DNA from: Treponema sp.
GTDB lineage: Bacteria > Spirochaetota > Spirochaetia > Treponematales > Treponemataceae
Assembly (NCBI GenBank): GCA_017617145.1
Contig: JAFZWX010000156.1
Location: 1 to 9,662, forward strand
Direction of reading: 5' to 3'
Length of the DNA: 9,662 nt
This document shows, one piece after another, positions 8,206 through 9,662 of the stretch. A model generated the notes under the pieces. The model saw only the letters and a program-made list of their open reading frames with translations, did no database searches and was not told where the DNA came from. Position 1 is the stretch's first letter. Each line of letters starts with the position of its first letter. The position numbers and the translations under genes are program-made.

Positions 8206-9372
8206 TTAAAATCCAAGTACATCCTTAATGAATTGACTATTCTCAGCGATTTTCTTAGCAGAATCCAGAGTATCAGGTAAAGTTGGAAGCTTGCTGTCAT
8301 TTTCAAACAGGTTTTCTTTTACTGGCTCTGGTGGCACCAGATTATTTTTAATTCCGTCAAGGGCGGCATAAATCAAAAGTGTGAAAACTATATATGGATT
8401 ACATTCGCTGTCTGGAGTACGGATTTCCATGCGGCTTGCATCATCACTTGTAATTGCCGGAACGCGTATAAAAGTTGAACGGTTTTCGCGGCCCCAGGCA
8501 ATATAGTGTGGTGCCTTACAAGAACCAAGTCTGTCATAAGAAGCTTCAGCACAGTTCATATAATAAGTAAGCTCCTGGGCATGTTTTAAAATACCTGCAA
8601 GTACATTTTGTTTTTTAGAAACATCGGAGCACGAAATATTAATATGAAAACCACTGCCTGGTTTATCGGCAATAGGCTTTGGAGAAAAATCGGCATAAAG
8701 GCCTGCACTTGCGGCACGGGTTCTTACAATCCACTTAAAAGTTGCGGCATTGTCGGCGGCAGTAAGGGCATCGGAGTGGTGAAAGTCAATTTCATTCTGA
8801 CCAGGGCCTTCTTCGTGATGACTTGATTCCGGCTGAATACCCATCTGTTCCAGAGTAAAACATATTTCACGTCGAATATTTTCACCCTTGTCTTCTGGGG
8901 CAATATCCATGTAACCTGCATTATCAAAAGGAATATTTGTAGGCTCGCCTTTTTCGTCCAGCTTAAAGAGGTAAAATTCTATTTCTGTACCAAAACTAAA
9001 ATCAATGCCAAATTCATTTCGGGCTTTTTTTACAGCATTTGCAAGCAGGGTGCGGCAGTCTTTTTTATAAGGAGTTCCATCTGGATAAGAGATAGTACAG
9101 AACATGCGCACAACCTTTCCGGTGTTAGGTCTCCACGGAAGAATCGCAACAGTTGTAGGATCCGGGTGCAGGAACAGGTCAGATTTTTCCGGGGTTTCAA
9201 AACCGTAAACTGCAGAGGCATCAAAATTCATGCCGTTTTTAAAAACGTTCTCAAGCTGACCAGCCATAATCGAAATATTTTTCTGAACGCCGCGCAAATC
9301 AAAAAAAGCCAGGCGCACAAATTTAACATCTTCTTCCTGAACATATTCCAGAACTTCTTCTACTGTGTACAT
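8206..9372 (-). CDS. glnA: Glutamine synthetase, short class I form
   Basis: ATP-dependent amidation of glutamate to glutamine. 388 residues, against about 440-470 for typical GSI. Landmarks: D51 (NFDASA, ammonium-site Asp), E130/E132 (GTEIEF), E187 and E194 (SSHHEEGPGQNEIDF), H243 (GSGFHI), R281, R298 and R303 (NRSTFIR), and E316/R318 (RMEIRTPD). Metal and substrate ligands are therefore kept. Two differences stand out. The position of the catalytic flap Glu (GYEAP in Salmonella or Bacillus GS) reads SCKAP, giving K286. The protein stops soon after LPDTLDSAKKIAENSQFIKDVLGF-type residues without the usual C-terminal tail of about 45 residues. There is no adenylylation Tyr loop. The ATG follows an AGAGG SD. 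Downstream partner: the ANTAR gene. I recall similar short GSI proteins in gut Clostridia and Treponema, so these traits may be typical of a subfamily. Canonical activity is likely but not certain. Confidence 0.93.
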   Translation of the reverse strand: MYTVEEVLEYVQEEDVKFVRLAFFDLRGVQKNISIMAGQLENVFKNGMNFDASAVYGFETPEKSDLFLHPDPTTVAILPWRPNTGKVVRMFCTISYPDGTPYKKDCRTLLANAVKKARNEFGIDFSFGTEIEFYLFKLDEKGEPTNIPFDNAGYMDIAPEDKGENIRREICFTLEQMGIQPESSHHEEGPGQNEIDFHHSDALTAADNAATFKWIVRTRAASAGLYADFSPKPIADKPGSGFHINISCSDVSKKQNVLAGILKHAQELTYYMNCAEASYDRLGSCKAPHYIAWGRENRSTFIRVPAITSDDASRMEIRTPDSECNPYIVFTLLIYAALDGIKNNLVPPEPVKENLFENDSKLPTLPDTLDSAKKIAENSQFIKDVLGF

Positions 9373-9376
9373 ATTT

Positions 9377-9382
9377 ACCTCT
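9377..9382 (-). promoter_or_regulatory. glnA ribosome binding site
   Basis: On the minus strand this reads AGAGGT, ending 4 nt before the glnA ATG, slightly close but usable. It lies 11 nt beyond the second hairpin of the repeat (9394-9413), so the hairpin leaves it free in a simple fold. Confidence 0.6.
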
Positions 9383-9393
9383 TTATATTACAG

Positions 9394-9472
9394 GAGGGGA
9401 AAGTCTTCCCCTCGCTCGCATTTCATTGCTCGCTACCCCTTCTAACGGGGGAGAGCCCCCGTAACACCCCCC
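9394..9472 (-). repeat. Palindromic repeat forming the glnA leader (copy B)
   Basis: Inverted copy of the element inserted in gltB. On the minus strand, hairpin 1 pairs 9456-9462 with 9445-9451 (7 bp, loop CTCT) and hairpin 2 pairs 9406-9413 with 9394-9401 (8 bp, loop GACT). The linker between them is the best conserved part. It fills most of the 113 nt between pyrG and glnA. In the frame used in gltB this copy would contain a TGA stop. No T-run follows either hairpin, so it does not look like an intrinsic terminator. Confidence 0.85.
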
Positions 9473-9474
9473 AA

Positions 9475-9503
9475 ATTATACTCTACTATAGACACGCTTT
9501 CAA
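9475..9503 (-). promoter_or_regulatory. Predicted sigma70 promoter of glnA-ANTAR
   Basis: On the minus strand, TTGAAA (9498-9503), a 17-nt spacer and a perfect TATAAT (9475-9480). The -35 box lies within the last codons of pyrG. Predicted transcription start is near 9468, which places the repeat almost entirely in the 5' untranslated leader of about 95 nt. The spacing and box match are strong sequence evidence; activity is inferred. Confidence 0.7.
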
Positions 9504-9662
9504 GAATTCAACAAAAAGCGGTCCAGCATTATTAGGTCTGCTCTTAAATTCCGGATGGAACTGAACTCCAACATAGAATTGTCCGGCAACTTCAACAGCT
9601 TCTACCAGAGAACCATCTGGAGAAGTTCCACTTATAACAAGACCAGCCTCTTTCATCTGCTC
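9486..9662 (-). CDS. pyrG: CTP synthase, C-terminal fragment (partial at window edge)
   Basis: Converts UTP to CTP using glutamine amide nitrogen. Only the last 58 codons and the TAG stop are in the window; the gene continues beyond the right edge. The visible part is the end of the class I glutaminase domain. It includes [13 protein letters not shown], whose His-Pro-Glu gives the His and Glu of the Cys-His-Glu triad, followed by [13 protein letters not shown], which matches the PyrG C-terminus better than other class I amidotransferases. It lies upstream of glnA in the same direction, so read-through into glnA is possible in addition to the promoter at 9475-9503. Confidence 0.88.
   Translation of the reverse strand, partial: EQMKEAGLVISGTSPDGSLVEAVEVAGQFYVGVQFHPEFKSRPNNAGPLFVEFLKACL

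Noticed and set aside
9383..9392. TAATAT close to glnA as a second -10 box
   Set aside because: No plausible -35 lies 16-18 nt upstream, where the sequence is the GC-rich hairpin. The TTGAAA-17-TATAAT promoter is far better.
9394..9413. Hairpin 2 of the glnA leader as an ANTAR hexaloop or a terminator
   Set aside because: Read as a hexaloop it is AGACTT, which lacks the G expected at loop position 4, and hairpin 1 offers no A at position 1. No T-run follows, so it is not an intrinsic terminator.
9166..9564. Open frame on + strand spanning the glnA start, repeat and pyrG end
   Set aside because: It runs antisense to two conserved genes and through the repeat, and the product has no recognisable domain.

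Overview
The window is a compact glutamine and glutamate metabolism locus. The moderate-to-low G+C composition, the GltB/GltD/PurF/GlnA sequence style and the repeat type suggest a host-associated Treponema-like spirochaete. The glutamine synthetase and its ANTAR partner resemble Clostridia, so a Firmicutes-like donor or host cannot be excluded. The organism is inferred from recalled protein similarity only.

Layout. Left two thirds, + strand: gltB (glutamate synthase large subunit, 5' end cut by the window edge), gltD (small subunit, 18 nt downstream with a strong SD) and purF (amidophosphoribosyltransferase, ATG 1 nt after the gltD stop). They form one tight operon. A 112-nt convergent gap follows. 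Right third, - strand, reading leftwards: the last 58 codons of pyrG (CTP synthase), a 113-nt gap, glnA (short class I glutamine synthetase), then 15 nt further on an ANTAR-domain regulator with a degenerate receiver domain. A near-consensus sigma70 promoter for glnA-ANTAR overlaps the end of pyrG.

How the genes fit together. GlnA makes glutamine and GltBD turns glutamine plus 2-oxoglutarate into glutamate, completing the GS-GOGAT cycle. PurF and PyrG spend glutamine amide nitrogen on purine and CTP synthesis. The ANTAR protein is probably an RNA-binding antiterminator that controls nitrogen genes, as its placement beside glnA resembles the glnA-nitR-glt cluster described in solventogenic clostridia.

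Most unusual content. A palindromic repeat of about 72-80 nt occurs twice. One copy (about 485-556) is inserted in frame inside the glutaminase domain of gltB and adds roughly 24 residues. The other (about 9394-9472, opposite strand) makes up nearly all of the predicted 5' leader of glnA. The copies share two hairpins with compensatory base changes. The coding copy has CGA where the leader copy would have an in-frame TGA. This recalls Rickettsia palindromic elements, which also sit both between and inside genes. A second, shorter repeat-like hairpin lies in gltB at 3733-3757.
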